Shown here piece by piece: positions 17,488-28,137 of a stretch of DNA of 64,000 nt. Both the position numbers and the translations under genes were made by a program. Location: contig DBMK01000147.1 of NCBI GenBank assembly GCA_002298885.1, positions 5,071 through 69,070 on the forward strand, in the 5' to 3' direction. Numbering within the stretch: position 1 is the first letter of the stretch; every line of letters begins with the position of its first letter. The notes under the pieces are model-generated. The model was not told where the DNA came from. It searched no databases and saw only the letters and a program-made list of their open reading frames with translations. This DNA is from Anaerolineaceae bacterium UBA700. Its GTDB lineage: Bacteria; Chloroflexota; Anaerolineae; Anaerolineales; Anaerolineaceae.

Positions 17488-20400
17488 GTGGAAACAAAAG
17501 GTCTGGTGGCTCTTCGTATCAGCCTGGCATCGCCGGAAACAATTCGTAGCTGGTCGTATGGTGAAGTTCTCAAGCCTGAGACGATCAACTATCGCCGCCT
17601 TCGCCCTGAAAAAGACGGGCTTTTTTGCGAAGCGATTTTCGGTCCCACCCGTGATTGGCAGTGTTATTGCGGAAAATACAAGAACCCGCGTTATAAAGGC
17701 ATCGTTTGCGATAAGTGCGGTGTCGAGGTAACCCGTTCCTCCGTGCGCCGCGAGCGCATGGGGCACATTGAGCTGGCGACCCCCGTCGCCCACATCTGGT
17801 ATACACGCCGCATTCCTTCCTACCTGGGCCTGCTGCTGGATATCTCCCGCCGCAATCTGGACCGGGTACTTTATTTTGCACAGTACATCGTAACCTACGT
17901 CGACGAAGACGCTCGCAAGAAGGCTTTACAGCGCCTCGAAGACGAGATCAGCGTTTCGGAACGCGAGCAGGCTGCCCAGATCAATGCCAAGATTCTGGAC
18001 GTCAAGCTTAACCGCGACAAGAAGATCGGCGAGCTTAACCAGCGCAAGACCGACCTTGAGACGCGCGCCGACGAGCAAATCGCTCTCCAGCTTGAGCCGG
18101 TTATCCAGGAAGGGCAGCGATTGGAAAGCACCCTCCAGGAAAAACTCAAGAATATCATTCATAACCCCATTGTTTTTTCCTTCACCAATACGGTCATTGC
18201 CGACCCTGGCGACGCCATCAACGCTCAGCACATTGCCAAAGTCCAGAAGCTGGTCAAGGAAAAACTGGACGAGATCGAGGCCGAAGCCAAGCAACAGCTC
18301 CTGCGCGACGTCGAGCAGATCAAGATGGAAATCCAGAAGGTGCGCGCCGAGGCCGATGAGCAGATGGAATCGCTGCGCAACCAGTTGGAAGATCAATCCG
18401 CAGCCTCTCAGAACCAGAACGCACGCGTGCGCGATGAGTTGATGGAGCTGCGTTCATTCGCTTTCCTCAGCGAGAGCCGCTACCGCGAACTCAAGAGCCG
18501 CTGGGGCCAGGTCTTCCGCGCCGACATGGGCGCCGAGGCCTTTTACGACATCCTGCGACGCCTCGACCTGGATACGCTGGCTAACGACCTATGGACTGAA
18601 GTCCGCACCTCCAAGAGCAAGCAGAAGCGCAAGAAGGCCACGACCCGCCTCAAGGTGATCGAGGACTTCCACCGCTCGCACAACCGCCCAGAATGGATGA
18701 TCCTGACCGTTCTTCCGGTCATTCCGCCCGACCTGCGCCCAATGGTCCAGCTCGATGGTGGGCGTTTCGCTACCTCCGATCTTAACGATCTTTACCGGCG
18801 TGTGATCAACCGCAACAACCGCCTCAAGAGGCTGTTGGAGCTGGGCGCCCCGGACGTGATCGTGCGCAACGAAAAGCGCATGCTCCAGGAAGCCGTCGAC
18901 TCGCTGATTGATAACAGCCAGCGCGGCAAGGCACTTTCACGCCGCGGCCGCCGTGAGCTGAAGTCCTTGAGCGACATGCTCAAAGGCAAGAAGGGCCGCT
19001 TCCGCCGCAACTTGCTCGGAAAGCGCGTCGATTACTCCGGACGCTCGGTCATCGTCGTTGGACCCGCCCTCAAGCTTTATCAGTGCGGCCTGCCCAAGAC
19101 GATGGCGCTCGAGCTTTACCGCCCGTTCGTCATTTCCCGCTTGGTCAGCCACAATTACGCTGCAAACGTCAAGGGCGCCCGCCGCTTCATCGAGCGCAAC
19201 CGTCCCGAGGTCTGGGAAGTGCTGGAAGAAGTCATCAAGGAACGCCCGGTGCTTCTAAACCGCGCCCCAACCCTGCACCGCCTCGGCATCCAGGCTTTCG
19301 AGCCGATCCTGATCGAAGGCAGCGCCATCCAGCTTCACCCGCTGGTGACCACCGCTTTCAACGCTGACTTCGACGGCGACCAGATGGCCGTTCACGTGCC
19401 GCTTTCAGAGAAAGCGGTGTGGGAAGCACGCAACCTGATGCTTTCCTCCAAGAACTTGCTCAAGCCGGCCGACGGCGAACCCATCATCAGCCCATCGAAG
19501 GACATGGTCCTGGGTGTGTATTACCTGACCATGGAAGACACCCGCGCCCACAAGGGTGATGGGCAGGTTTTCGGTAATATGGACGAAGTCGAGCTGGCTT
19601 ACAACCTGGGCCACGTCGAGATCCATTCCAACGTCAAGTTGCGCATCAAAACCTGGTTCGACGAGAAGCACAACCGAATGGCGCAGCCGGTGGAAAAAGT
19701 GATCGAGACCTCGGTAGGCCGGGTTATCTTCAACCGCATACTGCCCGCCGAAAACCAGTATGTCAACCAGGTCCTGGATAAGGGCGGCGTAAAAGACTTG
19801 ATTGCTGCCGTCTACGAGATCTGTGGTCAGGAAGTTACTACCGAGTTGGCCGATCGCATCAAGGACATTGGCTTCGAATACGCTATGAAATCGGGTTCGA
19901 CCATCGCCGTGGCTGATATCACCATCCCGCCCGAAAAGGTCGAGATCCTGGCGAAGGCCCAGACCGAGGTTGAATCCGTCAACCGGGCTTTCCGCCGCGG
20001 GCTTTTGACCGAACAGGAACGTAACGAACGCACCATTGAAATTTGGCAGGCCACTACCAAAGTGGTCAGCGATGCAGTACGCAAATCCATGGATCCTAAC
20101 GGGAACCTGGCTACGATGGCCGAATCCGGCGCCACCAAAGGCGGCTTTGGCCCTATCGCCCAGCTAGCCGGTATGCGCGGCCTGATGGCCGACCCGGCTG
20201 GGCGTATCATCCGTCTGCCCATTCTCTCGAATTTCCGCGAGGGACTCACCGCCCTGGAGTACTTCATCTCGACCCACGGCGCCCGCAAAGGTTTGGCGGA
20301 TACCGCTCTGCGTACGGCTGACGCCGGCTACCTCACCCGCCGCCTGGTCGACATCGCCCAGGACCTGATCATCAACGAGCACGACTGCAATACTGAGGAC

Positions 20401-21735
20401 GGCATCTGGATTCGTAAATCCGACGACGTCGCCGGACAGAAGATGGAAACCCGCCTCTATGGGCGTCTGGTCGCTTCGCGCGTTGTCGATCCCGTGACCG
20501 GCGAAGTGCTGGCCAACCGCAACGATATGCTCGATCACGACCGTGTGCGCAAGATCACCACTTCCGGGATCGAATCGGTCAAGGTCCGCTCTCCGCTGAC
20601 CTGCGATCTCGTCCACGGGATCTGCCAGAAGTGCTATGGCATGGATCTTGGCCGGGGCAACCTGGTCGAGCTGGGCGCCGCAGTTGGCATCGTTGCCGCT
20701 CAATCTATCGGCGAGCCTGGCACGCAGCTCACCCTGCGCACCTTCCACACCGGCGGTGTTGCCGCCGGCGGCGATATCACCACCGGTCTGCCGCGCGTTG
20801 AGGAGCTTTTCGAAGCCCGCCGAATGCCGAAAGGCGAGGCCGTCATCACTCGCATCAACGGTATCGCCCGCATCCTCGAATCGGACCGCTACAGCGAGCA
20901 GCGCCTGGTGCGTGTTGAGCACGCTGAGCTGGTCAGCGACGAGTACGATATCCCCGAAGGCTGGACGGTTCTGGTCAAGGACGAAGGCAACGTTAATCTT
21001 AGTGACCCCGTTGCCACTCTAGGCGATGCATCCATCCCGGCGCAGCATGCCGGCCGGGTGCGCGTCGAGGACGGCAAGGTGTTCGTCTCCTACGAACAAA
21101 AAGAGACCGAGGATTACGAAATCCCGACCACTTCCCGCCTCCTGATTAAGGACGGGCAGCAGGTTGAGGCTGGAGAAGCCCTTACGGAAGGTTCTCTGAA
21201 TCCGCATGCCATCTTGAGGATCAAGGGCCGCGAAGCTTGCCAGATGTACCTGATGACCGAGATTCAAAAGGTGTATCGCGCTCAAGGCCAGAACATCAAC
21301 GACAAGCATTTCGAGGTCATCATCCGCAAGATGATCGGCAAAGTCCAGGTCATCCGCCCGGGCGACAGCGCTTACCTGCCGATGGACCTGGTCGACCGCC
21401 TGGAGATCCGCAAGGCCAACGAAAAACTGACCGTTGAGGGCAAGCAGCCGGCTAAATTCACCGAACAACTGTTGGGTGTTACCAAGGCTTCGCTGAATAC
21501 CGACTCATTCCTCTCGGCCTCTTCGTTCCAGCACACCATCAAGGTGCTTGCTGGCGCGGCCATCGCCGCTCGCGAAGATCCGTTGTTCGGCCTGAAGGAG
21601 AACGTGATCATCGGCAAGCTCATCCCTGCCGGCACGGGCTTTATCCATGGTCGTTTCGAAGGCCAGGTCCAGGCTCCTGCCGCTATCGATTTGGTTGTCG
21701 AGGAACCAGAACCTACCCTTCCAAGCGCAGAATAG
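17488..21735 (+). CDS. rpoC: DNA-directed RNA polymerase subunit beta'
   Basis: This 1415-residue protein is the beta' subunit of RNA polymerase. The N-terminal zinc site is C59, C61, C74 and C77. The catalytic NADFDGDQM is at residues 625-633, with Asp 627, 629 and 631 binding Mg. The second zinc region has the cysteines of '[13 protein letters not shown]'. The start is GTG with AGGAGG 6-7 nt upstream, and reads [12 protein letters not shown]. Between '[10 protein letters not shown]' and '[12 protein letters not shown]' there are about 215 residues, against about 30 in E. coli; most of this is charged heptad-like coiled coil (roughly residues 150-330). No rpoB precedes it, which is unusual. 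Three stacked promoters drive it and a strong hairpin ends it. Confidence 0.98.
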   Translation: METKGLVALRISLASPETIRSWSYGEVLKPETINYRRLRPEKDGLFCEAIFGPTRDWQCYCGKYKNPRYKGIVCDKCGVEVTRSSVRRERMGHIELATPVAHIWYTRRIPSYLGLLLDISRRNLDRVLYFAQYIVTYVDEDARKKALQRLEDEISVSEREQAAQINAKILDVKLNRDKKIGELNQRKTDLETRADEQIALQLEPVIQEGQRLESTLQEKLKNIIHNPIVFSFTNTVIADPGDAINAQHIAKVQKLVKEKLDEIEAEAKQQLLRDVEQIKMEIQKVRAEADEQMESLRNQLEDQSAASQNQNARVRDELMELRSFAFLSESRYRELKSRWGQVFRADMGAEAFYDILRRLDLDTLANDLWTEVRTSKSKQKRKKATTRLKVIEDFHRSHNRPEWMILTVLPVIPPDLRPMVQLDGGRFATSDLNDLYRRVINRNNRLKRLLELGAPDVIVRNEKRMLQEAVDSLIDNSQRGKALSRRGRRELKSLSDMLKGKKGRFRRNLLGKRVDYSGRSVIVVGPALKLYQCGLPKTMALELYRPFVISRLVSHNYAANVKGARRFIERNRPEVWEVLEEVIKERPVLLNRAPTLHRLGIQAFEPILIEGSAIQLHPLVTTAFNADFDGDQMAVHVPLSEKAVWEARNLMLSSKNLLKPADGEPIISPSKDMVLGVYYLTMEDTRAHKGDGQVFGNMDEVELAYNLGHVEIHSNVKLRIKTWFDEKHNRMAQPVEKVIETSVGRVIFNRILPAENQYVNQVLDKGGVKDLIAAVYEICGQEVTTELADRIKDIGFEYAMKSGSTIAVADITIPPEKVEILAKAQTEVESVNRAFRRGLLTEQERNERTIEIWQATTKVVSDAVRKSMDPNGNLATMAESGATKGGFGPIAQLAGMRGLMADPAGRIIRLPILSNFREGLTALEYFISTHGARKGLADTALRTADAGYLTRRLVDIAQDLIINEHDCNTEDGIWIRKSDDVAGQKMETRLYGRLVASRVVDPVTGEVLANRNDMLDHDRVRKITTSGIESVKVRSPLTCDLVHGICQKCYGMDLGRGNLVELGAAVGIVAAQSIGEPGTQLTLRTFHTGGVAAGGDITTGLPRVEELFEARRMPKGEAVITRINGIARILESDRYSEQRLVRVEHAELVSDEYDIPEGWTVLVKDEGNVNLSDPVATLGDASIPAQHAGRVRVEDGKVFVSYEQKETEDYEIPTTSRLLIKDGQQVEAGEALTEGSLNPHAILRIKGREACQMYLMTEIQKVYRAQGQNINDKHFEVIIRKMIGKVQVIRPGDSAYLPMDLVDRLEIRKANEKLTVEGKQPAKFTEQLLGVTKASLNTDSFLSASSFQHTIKVLAGAAIAAREDPLFGLKENVIIGKLIPAGTGFIHGRFEGQVQAPAAIDLVVEEPEPTLPSAE

Positions 21736-21750
21736 ACATACATAAATAAA

Positions 21751-21795
21751 GAACGTGGATTTTGAGCCACCGGCCCAAAATCCACGTTCTCATTT
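21751..21795 (+). terminator. rpoC terminator hairpin
   Basis: A perfect 14-bp stem (21751-21764 with 21776-21789) has an 11-base loop and is followed by TCATTT. It begins 15 bases after the rpoC stop. Confidence 0.8.
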
Positions 21796-21802
21796 AAAAA
21801 CC

Positions 21803-21833
21803 TTCGTTTGGGTGGCGAAACCGCCCAAACGAA
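21803..21833 (-). terminator. terminator hairpin facing the minus-strand hydrolase gene
   Basis: A 13-bp stem (21803-21815 with 21821-21833, one G-T pair) closes a CGAAA loop. On the minus strand it is followed by GGTTTTTAAA and lies 5 bases after the stop of the gene at 21839. With the rpoC hairpin it separates two convergent genes. Confidence 0.75.
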
Positions 21834-21838
21834 CCTGA

Positions 21839-22999
21839 TTAAATAACTGCTTTTCGGAACATCGGCAGGACGGCGCGGAAGAACTTGGTGAACTCGCGCA
21901 GCAAGATGAAGAACGGCAGCTTGCCTTTGGCCGGGTCCAGGTGCGAGAACTGCATCTCTGTGTAGTGGACTTCGCCCGGACCGTCCAATGCGGCGACCAG
22001 GCGCCTGGATTCGCCGACCGGAATTACCAGGTCGCCGCGGTCGTGCAGCAGAACGATCAGCGGCGCATGAATATCCTTGAGCATATTCATGGGGGTCAAA
22101 GCAGTCAGGCGTTCCTGCATGTTCAACGGCAGGTCGTGCAAAAGGGTGTTGGCGTCGTCATAATTTGGCCCATTCAGCAGGGAGAATATCGCCTGACCCT
22201 CAGCTGAAAGGGCGGGGTCGTAATTGGGCCTGTTCCCGTCGGTAAAATCAATGCGCAGTCTTTCTGCCTCGTCCGGTTCCAGCCAGGCGGTAAAAGAATG
22301 AACGAACACCTTACGCGTCAGTTGATCTACTTTCCAGGGTTCGGGTTGGTCTCTATTAACGCGTGTGGCGCTTGCGACAGCTCGCGCCAGCGTCCACATG
22401 GAAGAAAAAGGCGCATAGGCGCCTATGAATCCGACGCGGTCTCGGATGAGGGCCTGGCTGGCTGCCATCAACGCGAAAGAGCCGCCCACGCACGTCCCGA
22501 GCAGGCCGCTGCGCACCGGGTCCACGTAGGGCAGCTTGATGAACCAATCGTATGCCAGGGCGATATTCTCGGCATCTTCAGGATCGAGCCGGAAATCGCG
22601 CATTGCCGGCGACCAGTAGAGAAGCGCCACGAACCCGGCCCTTGCCAGCGCTTTGCCCATGACCGGCACTTGTGGATGGTCGACGCCGAACGGCACGACG
22701 CCCAGGCATACCACCAGGCCTGGGTGGGGGCCGTCGCCGGGCGGCCGGTAGATATCCCCTTCTGCAAGGCCGGTGCGCGTCGGGTAGCTTACTTTCTCGA
22801 TCACCGGCGTCTTCGTCACCCAATCCACGGGGCGGGAAGGGATCATCGGGAAGAGCTTGAGAAAGAAGACCAACGCCTTTGCGACGCTGCGAATTGGCCT
22901 TGTGGCCCGCCGTAAAAAGCTTTCGCGGTTAATTTGCGGCTGAGCAAGTTTGCCTGTCATATTTTTCGGGTAATTCTTCGTTTCATTCATGGTCGGCAT
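21839..22999 (-). CDS. dienelactone hydrolase-like alpha/beta hydrolase
   Basis: This 386-residue protein has an alpha/beta-hydrolase core from about residue 75: 'YRPPGDGPHPGLVVCLGV' as first strand, then the nucleophile elbow 'GLLGTCVGGSFALMAAS' with Cys as probable nucleophile, as in dienelactone hydrolases. Later come 'APLIVLLHDRGDLVIPVGESRRL', with Asp candidates, and a His in 'MQFSHLDPAKGK'. Residues 1-60 are basic and hydrophobic and could be a membrane-proximal extension. The start is uncertain: ATG 22999 or ATG 22990, neither with a good ribosome-binding site. Substrate unknown. It is monocistronic between rpoC and the topoisomerase gene. Confidence 0.75.
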   Translation of the reverse strand: MPTMNETKNYPKNMTGKLAQPQINRESFLRRATRPIRSVAKALVFFLKLFPMIPSRPVDWVTKTPVIEKVSYPTRTGLAEGDIYRPPGDGPHPGLVVCLGVVPFGVDHPQVPVMGKALARAGFVALLYWSPAMRDFRLDPEDAENIALAYDWFIKLPYVDPVRSGLLGTCVGGSFALMAASQALIRDRVGFIGAYAPFSSMWTLARAVASATRVNRDQPEPWKVDQLTRKVFVHSFTAWLEPDEAERLRIDFTDGNRPNYDPALSAEGQAIFSLLNGPNYDDANTLLHDLPLNMQERLTALTPMNMLKDIHAPLIVLLHDRGDLVIPVGESRRLVAALDGPGEVHYTEMQFSHLDPAKGKLPFFILLREFTKFFRAVLPMFRKAVI

Positions 23000-23307
23000 T
23001 CTCTATAATTTGGCGAAAATCTTACCTAAATGCGCATAGACAAGTAACTGCCTTCGCCGGGTTAGTTAACAATACTGCCGTTTCTAAAAAGACTGGATAA
23101 CCAGAGTATACACCTAATGGGAGTATGAGAAAAAAACCTGTCTGGTCTTTCGAAACCTCCTTCCAATTTTATGGTTGCAAATAGAACAAATGCGCTATAA
23201 TGGGTATGGAATCCTTGTATTTCCACAAAGAGCTTGAAATGGTCCTTCTTCCAACTCCACACCCGAAAGAAATTCCTTTCCTCGTCACTTGGTATAGAAT
23301 TGTTTCG

Positions 23308-23330
23308 TATTTGTTTTTCAAAAACAAATA
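23308..23330. promoter_or_regulatory. perfect AT-rich palindrome, candidate operator
   Basis: Arms of 11 bases (TATTTGTTTTT and its exact complement) flank one C. The palindrome ends 13 bases before the -10 box at 23344, so it covers the -35 region of the likely topoisomerase promoter. No T-run follows, so it is not a typical terminator. Confidence 0.5.
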
Positions 23331-23340
23331 CAATTTGTTA

Positions 23341-23349
23341 TGTTAGAAT
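23341..23349 (+). promoter_or_regulatory. extended -10 promoter (TGtTAGAAT) of the topoisomerase gene
   Basis: TAGAAT at 23344-23349 is preceded by TG at 23341-23342. It leaves a leader of about 50 bases with a good ribosome-binding site. No -35 consensus is seen where the palindrome lies. Confidence 0.45.
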
Positions 23350-23405
23350 ACTTCCTTTGCGGGGAACAGTCACCCCAATAAGGTTCTGCTTAAGGAGCTC
23401 TTTTC

Positions 23406-26400
23406 ATGGAAATTGGTCTGGTCCGCAAGGTCGATATCGACCAAGAGATGCAGCAGTCTTACCTGGATTACGCCATGTCGGTCATCGTCTCGCGCGCCCT
23501 CCCGGACGCGCGTGACGGCCTAAAGCCGGTCCAGCGGCGTATTTTGTATGCCATGTACGACATGGGGCTGCGTCCGAACTCGGATTACAAGAAATCGGCC
23601 AGGATCGTCGGCGAAGTGCTGGGCAAATACCACCCTCACGGCGATATGGCGGTCTACGAGGCCATGGCCCGCCTTGCGCAGGATTTCACCATGCGTAACC
23701 CGCTTGTAGATGGTCAGGGCAATTTTGGCAGCGTGGACGGAGACCCCCCGGCTGCCATGCGCTACACTGAGGCTCGCCTGGCCCCATTTTCCATTGAAAT
23801 TCTGAACCAGCTCGACCGCGACACGGTCAATTTCACCCCCAATTTCGACGGCACGCTTTCCGAGCCGGACGTGCTTCCGGCCGCCGTACCAAACCTGTTG
23901 GTCAACGGAGCCAGCGGCATCGCCGTGGGCATGGCGACCAATATCCCACCGCATAACCTGGCGGAGGTGATCGACGCTCTGACCCTGCTACTCCACGAAT
24001 GGGAACACATCGACGACATCGCCATTCCGGACCTGATGAAGTATGTCAAAGGCCCCGATTTTCCCACCGGCGGCATCATTCTTGAAGAGCACGGGCAAAA
24101 TGAGCTTTTGGCCGCCTATGCTACCGGCCGCGGCCGGGTAATCGTGCGCGGCCGTGTCCACGCCGAGGAGATGAGCCGCGGCCGCAACCGCCTGATCATC
24201 ACTGAGCTGCCTTACCAGGTCAATAAATCCGCCCTGATCGAGCGCATCGCCGAGCTGGTGCGAGAGGGTACACTGGACGGCATCGCCGACCTGCGCGACG
24301 AATCCGATCGTCACGGCATGCGCATCGTCATCGAACTCAAGCAGGGCATAGAGGCAGAGGACATCGTCAGCGGCCTGTATCGCCGCACGCCGCTCGAGAC
24401 CACCTTCGGCATCAACATGTTGGCCCTGGTCAACGGCGAGCCGCACCTGCTTTCGCTTAAACACGCTTTGAAGGTTTATATCGAGCACCGGCTGGAAGTC
24501 GTCCAGCGCCGGTCCGAGTTTGACCTTAAGAAGGCCCGCGCTCGCCTGCATATTTTGGAGGGGCTGCGCATAGCTTTGAAGAATCTGGACGAGATCATCG
24601 CCTTGATCAAGGCTGCGGTGGATGCCGAGGACGCCCGCCAGAAATTGATGAAGCGCTACCGGTTGAGCGAGATCCAGGCGCAGGCCATTCTGGATATGCA
24701 GCTCCGCCGCCTTGCCGCCCTGGAGCGCAAGAAGATCGAGATCGAATTCAAGGAGCTAGAAGCCCTGGTCAAGGACCTCGAAGGGCTCTTGAAATCGCCC
24801 AAACGCATGCGCCAGGTGGTTGAAGAAGAACTGCAGGCCATGAAACTGGCCTATTCCGAAAAACGCCGCACCCAGATTATTTCATTGAAGGACGGCGAAT
24901 CGTCCAAGGCGCTTTTGATGACTTCCGATATTACCCCCGCTCAAACAGTTTGGGTGGGTGTGACCCCAGATGGCATTATCGCTCGCACTAGCGGCGACGC
25001 CTTGCCGCGCGTTAGCGGTAAAGTGGCTCCACGCTGGCTGCTGCGCACCGACACGCATCATACCCTCTACCTGGCGGCCGAGGATGGACGCACTGCCGCT
25101 GTTGCCGTCAGCTCGATCCCGGAAGCCGAACAGTTCTCCGATGGCGTCCCGCTGGGGAAGGTGTCCATGTTCGAAGAAGGCGAGCGCCTGGCAGCGCTGT
25201 TCTCTATCCCCTCCAAGGATGAAATCAAGGACGTCGACCGATACTTGCTGACTGTGACCCGCCTGGGCATGGTCAAGAAATCGGCTATTTCGGAGCTGCC
25301 TGGTCCGTCGGCGCAGCGGTTTGTATTGGCCAAAATCAACGCCGGCGATGCATTAGTTTCGGCCAACCTGACTGCAGGATCGGATGAAATTCTGATCGTC
25401 ACGGCCCAGGGCATGGGCATCCGCTTCTCGGAAAGCGACGTGCGCCCGATGGGCCTGGTTGCCGCCGGGGTGAACGGGATCAAGCTGGCAGCCGCCGACG
25501 CAGCCGTAGGCTCGGAAAAGGTACAGCCTGATGCCGAAATCCTCCTTGTGAGCACGCTTGGAAAGGGCTGGCGCCTGCCGTTTTCCGAGTTCCCGGTCCA
25601 GGGCCGCTACGGGCAGGGAGTCCAGCTCGGCAAGCTGCCGGGAGGGGCCAGGTTAGTAGCCTTCCTATCCGGCAAGAAGAATCAGACCGGCCTCTTACAC
25701 TTCAGCCAGGCAGCCGCAAAGACAGTTCGCGTGGACGAAGTGCCCCTGACCCGGCGTCTGAAAGCAGCTCAGGATATTGTTGCGGTCAAACCCGGCGACG
25801 AGATACAGGCTATCACGGCCCTGGTAAATGGGTTGGCGCCGTGGGTAGATAAATCCGGGGGACCAGCAGCCGGCACTCCCGTCCCAGAATTGATCCCTCA
25901 GATCGAGCTGGACGAGGAAAAGCAGCTCGGCTTCGAGGCCGTCATTGGCGATGGTTCGAATGGCAAGGATGGCGCTGAAGGTCTGCCTGTAAGCAGCGCG
26001 CCTGTCAAAGCCAAAAAAGCTGAAAAAACTCCTCAGGCTGGAGGTAAACGCTCCGCAAAAATCGCCGAAACCGCCCCGAAACGGTCACCTGTGAAGAAAG
26101 CTGCTCCCGGAAAGACCGGAGCGAAAAAAGCGGCTGCCAGTAAAGTCTCGCTTGCGGCAGGTAAATCTACCGCCAAGGCCCCTGCGGCTGCCAAAAGCGC
26201 CGGCGCCGCCGTGAAGCCCGGGCAGAAAAAGGCCGGCGCCAGAAGGACAGAGGTCGCCGCCGCAAAAGCTGTATCCAGGACCCGCAAGACGGCAGCTGGA
26301 GTCGATAAACCCGCACCAGAAGTAAAAGGAAAAGCAATTCCAGCTTCTCCGCAAAGCACGTTTGTCGAACCGGCACGACGCACAAGGAAGACGGCGGAAG

Positions 26401-26864
26401 CTCAGCTAATTCCTTTGAATGAGGAAAAGCCTGCCCGGCGCCGCGCCGCGGCAAAGGCCGAGCTGTTGCGGGAGATTAATAAGCTTTCTGAAAAACCAAC
26501 AGGACGTTCGCGAAAATCCCAGGCGGCTGCTGCCGAAGCCAAACCTGCTGCCCCAGAGCCATTCCACAAGCCGCCCAAGCCCGCCGTAAAATCGAAAGCT
26601 GTAAAGACTGAGGAAAAGAAGCCTGCAAAAAGTGCCCGAAAACCAGCCGCTTCCGCCGCCAAGGCCGGTAAAAAGAAACCCGCACCGGCTGCGAAAAGCC
26701 CGGCCAAAAAGCCGTTAGCCGGCAGCGCCGCCGCCCAAAAACCATCGGCAAAAAAGACGCGCCGGACGGTTGAAAAGCCGGCCGCGACTGGTTCCAGTCC
26801 GGCGAAACCGGCGCGCAAACCGCGCTCGCCAAAGGTGCCGCCGGAACAGAATGGCTTATTCTAG
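23406..26864 (+). CDS. gyrA: type II DNA topoisomerase subunit A (GyrA-like) with histone-H1-like tail
   Basis: This 1152-residue protein is the DNA-breakage subunit of gyrase or topoisomerase IV. The catalytic Tyr is Y120 in '[11 protein letters not shown]'. '[22 protein letters not shown]' and the coiled-coil region with '[17 protein letters not shown]' are normal. The beta-pinwheel follows from about residue 500 to 810. The usual GyrA box (Q-R-R-G-G-K-G) is absent from the first blade; the closest match is 'QGRYGQG' in a later blade, so ParC-like activity cannot be excluded. From about residue 866 to the end the chain is almost only Lys, Ala, Pro, Arg and Ser, like histone H1. Normal GyrA is about 800-900 residues. 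No gyrB is in the window. Confidence 0.9.
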   Translation: MEIGLVRKVDIDQEMQQSYLDYAMSVIVSRALPDARDGLKPVQRRILYAMYDMGLRPNSDYKKSARIVGEVLGKYHPHGDMAVYEAMARLAQDFTMRNPLVDGQGNFGSVDGDPPAAMRYTEARLAPFSIEILNQLDRDTVNFTPNFDGTLSEPDVLPAAVPNLLVNGASGIAVGMATNIPPHNLAEVIDALTLLLHEWEHIDDIAIPDLMKYVKGPDFPTGGIILEEHGQNELLAAYATGRGRVIVRGRVHAEEMSRGRNRLIITELPYQVNKSALIERIAELVREGTLDGIADLRDESDRHGMRIVIELKQGIEAEDIVSGLYRRTPLETTFGINMLALVNGEPHLLSLKHALKVYIEHRLEVVQRRSEFDLKKARARLHILEGLRIALKNLDEIIALIKAAVDAEDARQKLMKRYRLSEIQAQAILDMQLRRLAALERKKIEIEFKELEALVKDLEGLLKSPKRMRQVVEEELQAMKLAYSEKRRTQIISLKDGESSKALLMTSDITPAQTVWVGVTPDGIIARTSGDALPRVSGKVAPRWLLRTDTHHTLYLAAEDGRTAAVAVSSIPEAEQFSDGVPLGKVSMFEEGERLAALFSIPSKDEIKDVDRYLLTVTRLGMVKKSAISELPGPSAQRFVLAKINAGDALVSANLTAGSDEILIVTAQGMGIRFSESDVRPMGLVAAGVNGIKLAAADAAVGSEKVQPDAEILLVSTLGKGWRLPFSEFPVQGRYGQGVQLGKLPGGARLVAFLSGKKNQTGLLHFSQAAAKTVRVDEVPLTRRLKAAQDIVAVKPGDEIQAITALVNGLAPWVDKSGGPAAGTPVPELIPQIELDEEKQLGFEAVIGDGSNGKDGAEGLPVSSAPVKAKKAEKTPQAGGKRSAKIAETAPKRSPVKKAAPGKTGAKKAAASKVSLAAGKSTAKAPAAAKSAGAAVKPGQKKAGARRTEVAAAKAVSRTRKTAAGVDKPAPEVKGKAIPASPQSTFVEPARRTRKTAEAQLIPLNEEKPARRRAAAKAELLREINKLSEKPTGRSRKSQAAAAEAKPAAPEPFHKPPKPAVKSKAVKTEEKKPAKSARKPAASAAKAGKKKPAPAAKSPAKKPLAGSAAAQKPSAKKTRRTVEKPAATGSSPAKPARKPRSPKVPPEQNGLF

Positions 26865-27433
26865 GGTGGGGTCAGCGTTCCTTCCAGGCCCAACTCTGGC
26901 GCAATTCTGCGCATAGCCAAAATAACATTGGTTACATGCTGCCAGAGTTCGACCCCGAAATCCTCGGCTGCCGCCGCAATTTCCTCCCGGTTGACGTTGG
27001 CGGCGAAAGCGCGATCCTTCCACTTCTTCTTTACTGAAGAGGCCTCCAGGTCGTACAGCGAGCGTGAAGGGCGTACCAACGCTGTTGCAGTTATTAGCCC
27101 GGTGATTTCGTCGCAGGCAAACAGCGCTTTCTCCATCGGGGTCGTGCGCGGGATATCGGAATGGTCGCCATGGCTGAGGATAGCCCGCACGATCTCTTCC
27201 GGCACGCCTCGCTTGCGCAAGATCGGAGCGCCTTCCGACGGGTGTTCTTCCAGCGTCGGGTGGATTTCCCAATCGAAATCGTGCAGCAGGCCTGTCAGGG
27301 CCCAGGTATCCACGTCCTGCCCCAGCATTTCGGCGTAAAAACGCATGGCCGCTTCAACACACAGCATGTGGTTGATCAGCCCCTGGTTCTTTACATATTC
27401 TGTAACGATTGCATAGGCTTCATTGCGGTTCAT
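26861..27433 (-). CDS. HD-domain phosphohydrolase-like protein
   Basis: This 190-residue protein has the HD signature: '[17 protein letters not shown]' supplies the first His, '[10 protein letters not shown]' the HD pair, and '[14 protein letters not shown]' further metal ligands. A late 'ACDEITGLI' gives the last Asp. Such proteins hydrolyse nucleotides or other phosphoesters. ATG 27433 was chosen: GGAG lies just upstream and the protein begins MNRNEAY, as is common in this subfamily; a longer frame upstream only reads through the SanA-like gene. Its start overlaps the end of that gene by 14 nt, so they are coupled. Its stop overlaps the gyrA stop by 3 nt on the other strand. Confidence 0.85.
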   Translation of the reverse strand: MNRNEAYAIVTEYVKNQGLINHMLCVEAAMRFYAEMLGQDVDTWALTGLLHDFDWEIHPTLEEHPSEGAPILRKRGVPEEIVRAILSHGDHSDIPRTTPMEKALFACDEITGLITATALVRPSRSLYDLEASSVKKKWKDRAFAANVNREEIAAAAEDFGVELWQHVTNVILAMRRIAPELGLEGTLTPP

Positions 27434-28121
27434 GGTCAGCTCCACGTTCAAAATCGCCAGCGAGGCTTTCCGGGAAGATCGGCTCCTTGTCGCCCAGAAC
27501 GGGTTCAGGATGGGCAATCCAGACGTCCCACATTGCCACCAGCGCCGCCGGCAGCTCGCGTATCTCCCAGGAAAGCATTGATCCTCGCGCGTACTGCCTG
27601 CGGTCGGCGCTGACCCCGGTTGCATTCAATCCCAGAGTATCGCAGGTAAACAGCGATCGGGCCAGGTGGAAATTTTGGGTGACCAGGAGCACGTCGGTCA
27701 CCTCGAAGATTTCCTTCGCCCGGTAACACGTATCATATGTCCGCCGTCCAGCGTAATCCAGCACGATCGCCTCGCGCGGCACGCCCAGGCTCAGGGCGTA
27801 ATTCAACATCGAACCGGGCTCATTATAGTAAAGGAAGCGGTTGTCCCCGCTCATCAAGATCTTGTCGACCTTGCCGGCAAAATATAGCTCTGCCGCCGTC
27901 GCCACCCGGTCACGCAAAACCGGCGAAGGGGTTCCATCCCGCTGCAGCCCGGCGCCAAATACGATGGCCACTTTCGCCTTCGGCGCATCGCTGACCTGGT
28001 AGGTCTTTCTGGAAGTGCTCAGAATCATGATCAAGCGGGGCAATGCCAGGCTCACAATGGCGGCAATCGAAATGAATAACGCGATTCTAAATACCATGCG
28101 CCAGATCTTTTTCTTTTTCAC
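27420..28121 (-). CDS. SanA/YdcF-like DUF218 membrane-anchored protein
   Basis: This 233-residue protein starts with a basic tip (MKKKKIWR) and one membrane helix at about residues 10-30. It continues with the DUF218 fold: 'KVAIVFGAGLQRDGTPSPVLRDRV', 'GKVDKILMSGDN', 'EAIVLDYAGRRTYDTCYRA' and 'DVLLVTQNFHLARSLF'. The order of Gly-, Asp- and His-containing blocks matches SanA, which is linked to envelope barrier function in enteric bacteria; the biochemical activity is unknown. It starts with GTG. A TGgTACAAT box lies 7 nt upstream, so it may have its own leaderless promoter inside the end of the upstream gene, which lies only 16 nt away. Confidence 0.85.
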   Translation of the reverse strand: MKKKKIWRMVFRIALFISIAAIVSLALPRLIMILSTSRKTYQVSDAPKAKVAIVFGAGLQRDGTPSPVLRDRVATAAELYFAGKVDKILMSGDNRFLYYNEPGSMLNYALSLGVPREAIVLDYAGRRTYDTCYRAKEIFEVTDVLLVTQNFHLARSLFTCDTLGLNATGVSADRRQYARGSMLSWEIRELPAALVAMWDVWIAHPEPVLGDKEPIFPESLAGDFERGADHEPQ

Positions 28122-28128
28122 GGGGTAG

Positions 28129-28137
28129 ATTGTACCA
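28129..28137 (-). promoter_or_regulatory. extended -10 (TGgTACAAT) for a probably leaderless GTG start
   Basis: On the minus strand TACAAT occupies 28134-28129 and is preceded by TG. Seven bases separate it from the GTG at 28121, with no ribosome-binding site. Confidence 0.45.

Larger units (their letters stand above)
23000..23405. other. 406-base intergenic region upstream of the topoisomerase gene
   Basis: No convincing gene is seen. An ATG at 23206 opens a 46-codon frame that ends at TAG 23344-23346, but nothing supports it. The region holds a possible promoter (TTGCAA 23175-23180, TATAAT 23196-23201, 15-bp spacer), a perfect 23-bp palindrome (23308-23330), an extended -10 box (23341-23349) and the AAGGAG ribosome-binding site at about 23391-23396. 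Confidence 0.5.

Noticed and set aside
23206..23346. 46-codon frame downstream of a TATAAT box before the topoisomerase gene
   Set aside because: It covers the candidate promoter and palindrome, ends in the -10 box and has no ribosome-binding site.
27434..27625. N-terminal extension of the HD-domain protein
   Set aside because: The extra residues lie inside the SanA-like gene and have no family resemblance; ATG 27433 has its own ribosome-binding site.
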